Assembly (NCBI RefSeq): GCF_023242475.1 | Contig: NZ_JALJFG010000001.1 | Location: 1-64,000, forward strand | Direction: 5' to 3' | DNA from: Pseudomonas sp. MWU15-20650 | Lineage (GTDB): Bacteria; Pseudomonadota; Gammaproteobacteria; Pseudomonadales; Pseudomonadaceae | Length of the DNA stretch: 64,000 nt | In this document: piece after piece, positions 63,085 through 64,000 of the stretch | How positions within the stretch are numbered: the first letter of the stretch is position 1 | Layout: each line of letters begins with the position of its first letter | Program-made: the position numbers and the translations under genes | The notes under the pieces: generated by a model | Database searches by the model: none | The model's input: only the letters and a program-made list of their open reading frames with translations | Told to the model about the DNA's origin: nothing

Positions 63085-64000
63085 CTACAACAACGCCATC
63101 TGCCTGCCAGGCGGACAGAACGCGGTGCAGTCCAGATTAAACCCGTCCCGGCGATTCAGCCCCAGGCGCTTGATCGCCTTGCTGAAGCGCTGCGCCAGCA
63201 GGTCGGCAAACGGCCCTTCGCCACGCATGCGCACACCGAAACGGCTGTCATAGACCTCACCGCCCCGTACCTGGCGCACCAGGCTCATCACATGGGCCGC
63301 ACGCTGCGGGTAATGCGCCGCCAACCATTCTTCGAACAGCGGCGCGACCTCCAGCGGCAAGCGCAGCATCATGTACGCCGCGCTTTGCGCGCCGGCCGCA
63401 TGGGCTTCGGCCAGCAGGCTTTCCAGTTCACTGTCGTTGATCATGGGAATCATCGGCGAGCACAGCACCCCCACCGGGATGCCCGCCTCACGCATCACCC
63501 GGATCGCCCGCAACCGCGCCTTGGGCGCCGCCGTGCGCGGTTCCAGGATGCGCTTGAGCTCATCGTCCAGGCTGGTGAGGCTGATCATCACCGCCACCAG
63601 GCGCTGGCGCGCCAACTCGGTGAGTAAATCGAGGTCGCGCAGGATCAGCGAGCCCTTGGTGATGATCGTCACCGGGTGCCGGTAGCGCAGCAGCACTTCG
63701 AGGGTCTGGCGGGTGATCTTGTACTCGCGCTCGATGGGTTGGTATGGGTCGGTATTGGAGCCCAGGTTAATCGGCGCGCACACATAACCCGGCTTCGACA
63801 GCTGCTGCTCCAGCACATCGGCGGCATTAGTCTTGGCAATCAGCCTGGTTTCGAAATCCAGCCCCGGGGACATGTCCCAATAAGCATGGCTGGGCCGCGC
63901 ATAGCAGTAGATGCAACCATGCTCGCAGCCGCGATAGGGGTTGATCGAGCGATCAAACGGCAAGTCCGGCGAGTTATTACGGGTGATGATGGTCTTGGCC
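63085..64000 (-). CDS. PA0069-type radical SAM protein, partial (5' end beyond window)
   Basis: An open frame of 304 codons running off the right edge. CEHGCIYCYAR is the CxxxCxxC iron-sulfur site of radical SAM enzymes, preceded by NNSPDLPFDRSINPYRG. The protein is of the SplB-like/PA0069 family; the usual length is about 350, so some 45 N-terminal residues lie outside. An internal TTG at 63963 is not the true start because conserved sequence continues beyond it. Substrate unknown. Confidence 0.88.
   Translation of the reverse strand, partial: AKTIITRNNSPDLPFDRSINPYRGCEHGCIYCYARPSHAYWDMSPGLDFETRLIAKTNAADVLEQQLSKPGYVCAPINLGSNTDPYQPIEREYKITRQTLEVLLRYRHPVTIITKGSLILRDLDLLTELARQRLVAVMISLTSLDDELKRILEPRTAAPKARLRAIRVMREAGIPVGVLCSPMIPMINDSELESLLAEAHAAGAQSAAYMMLRLPLEVAPLFEEWLAAHYPQRAAHVMSLVRQVRGGEVYDSRFGVRMRGEGPFADLLAQRFSKAIKRLGLNRRDGFNLDCTAFCPPGRQMALL

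Noticed and set aside
1..64000. Prophage, insertion sequence, CRISPR array, tRNA, rRNA or replication origin
   Set aside because: No transposase, integrase, direct-repeat array, tRNA-like cloverleaf or DnaA-box cluster was noticed; only REP elements represent mobile sequence.

Overview
This 64 kb window reads as chromosomal DNA of a Pseudomonas, most likely of the P. fluorescens group. Coding density is high, genes are GC-rich, and the gaps carry REP-type inverted repeats with the TGTGGGAGGGGGCTTGCTCCC-like core common in that group. The gene content is typical of pseudomonads: AlgB/KinB, an ErsA small RNA, Ivy and an STAS-fused MCE transporter. I saw no prophage, insertion sequence, CRISPR array, tRNA or rRNA.

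Layout. (1) 0.1-8.6 kb: glutarate catabolism (gcdG, gcdH, divergent gcdR), proton-translocating transhydrogenase (pntAA-pntAB-pntB) and a succinate/acetate-type CoA-transferase. (2) 8.6-12.5 kb: a DUF1127 gene behind a cluster of GTACAG motifs, then three tandem secreted DUF2388 paralogues that run by overlap into a large periplasmic protein with an HExxH motif and a DUF4105 (Lnb-like) domain. This is the least understood unit here. (3) 12.7-18.2 kb: a CitMHS transporter, TerC, a Na/Pi cotransporter-like protein and a membrane-anchored M16 peptidase. (4) 18.3-22.8 kb: a DUF5924/DUF2914 protein followed by an MCE lipid transporter (STAS-permease, ATPase, MCE protein, PqiC-like lipoprotein). (5) 22.9-27.3 kb, minus strand: SpmA/SpmB-type fusion, gltP, an Ivy-family protein, a DUF1328 protein and a small membrane protein. 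(6) 27.7-36.5 kb: algB-kinB, ampDh2, dsbA-EEP phosphatase-diguanylate cyclase, cytochromes c4 and c5. (7) 36.7-45.7 kb: yihA, ersA, polA, a DUF2782 protein, thrB, the zinc locus (znuA divergent from zur-znuC-znuB) and a lipoprotein. (8) 45.7-50.6 kb: katE and metNIQ. (9) 50.8-60.4 kb: the aa3-type cytochrome c oxidase cluster with heme A and copper assembly genes. (10) 60.5-64 kb: SulP transporter with beta-carbonic anhydrase, and a radical SAM gene cut by the window edge.

From memory, the gene order matches P. putida KT2440 around PP_0154-PP_0159 at the left, PAO1 PA5479-PA5505 in the middle and PA0114-PA0102 at the right. The window would therefore lie near the replication origin with some rearrangement. 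I could not check this against any database.

How the genes fit together: the middle of the window is rich in envelope-stress functions. AlgB/KinB, the AlgU-type promoter of ersA and an AlgU-like promoter before dsbA point to shared envelope-stress control. Zinc uptake is divergently organised around a Zur-like operator. The oxidase cluster contains the structural subunits plus most of the dedicated assembly factors (CtaG, SURF1, CtaA, CtaB, Sco1).
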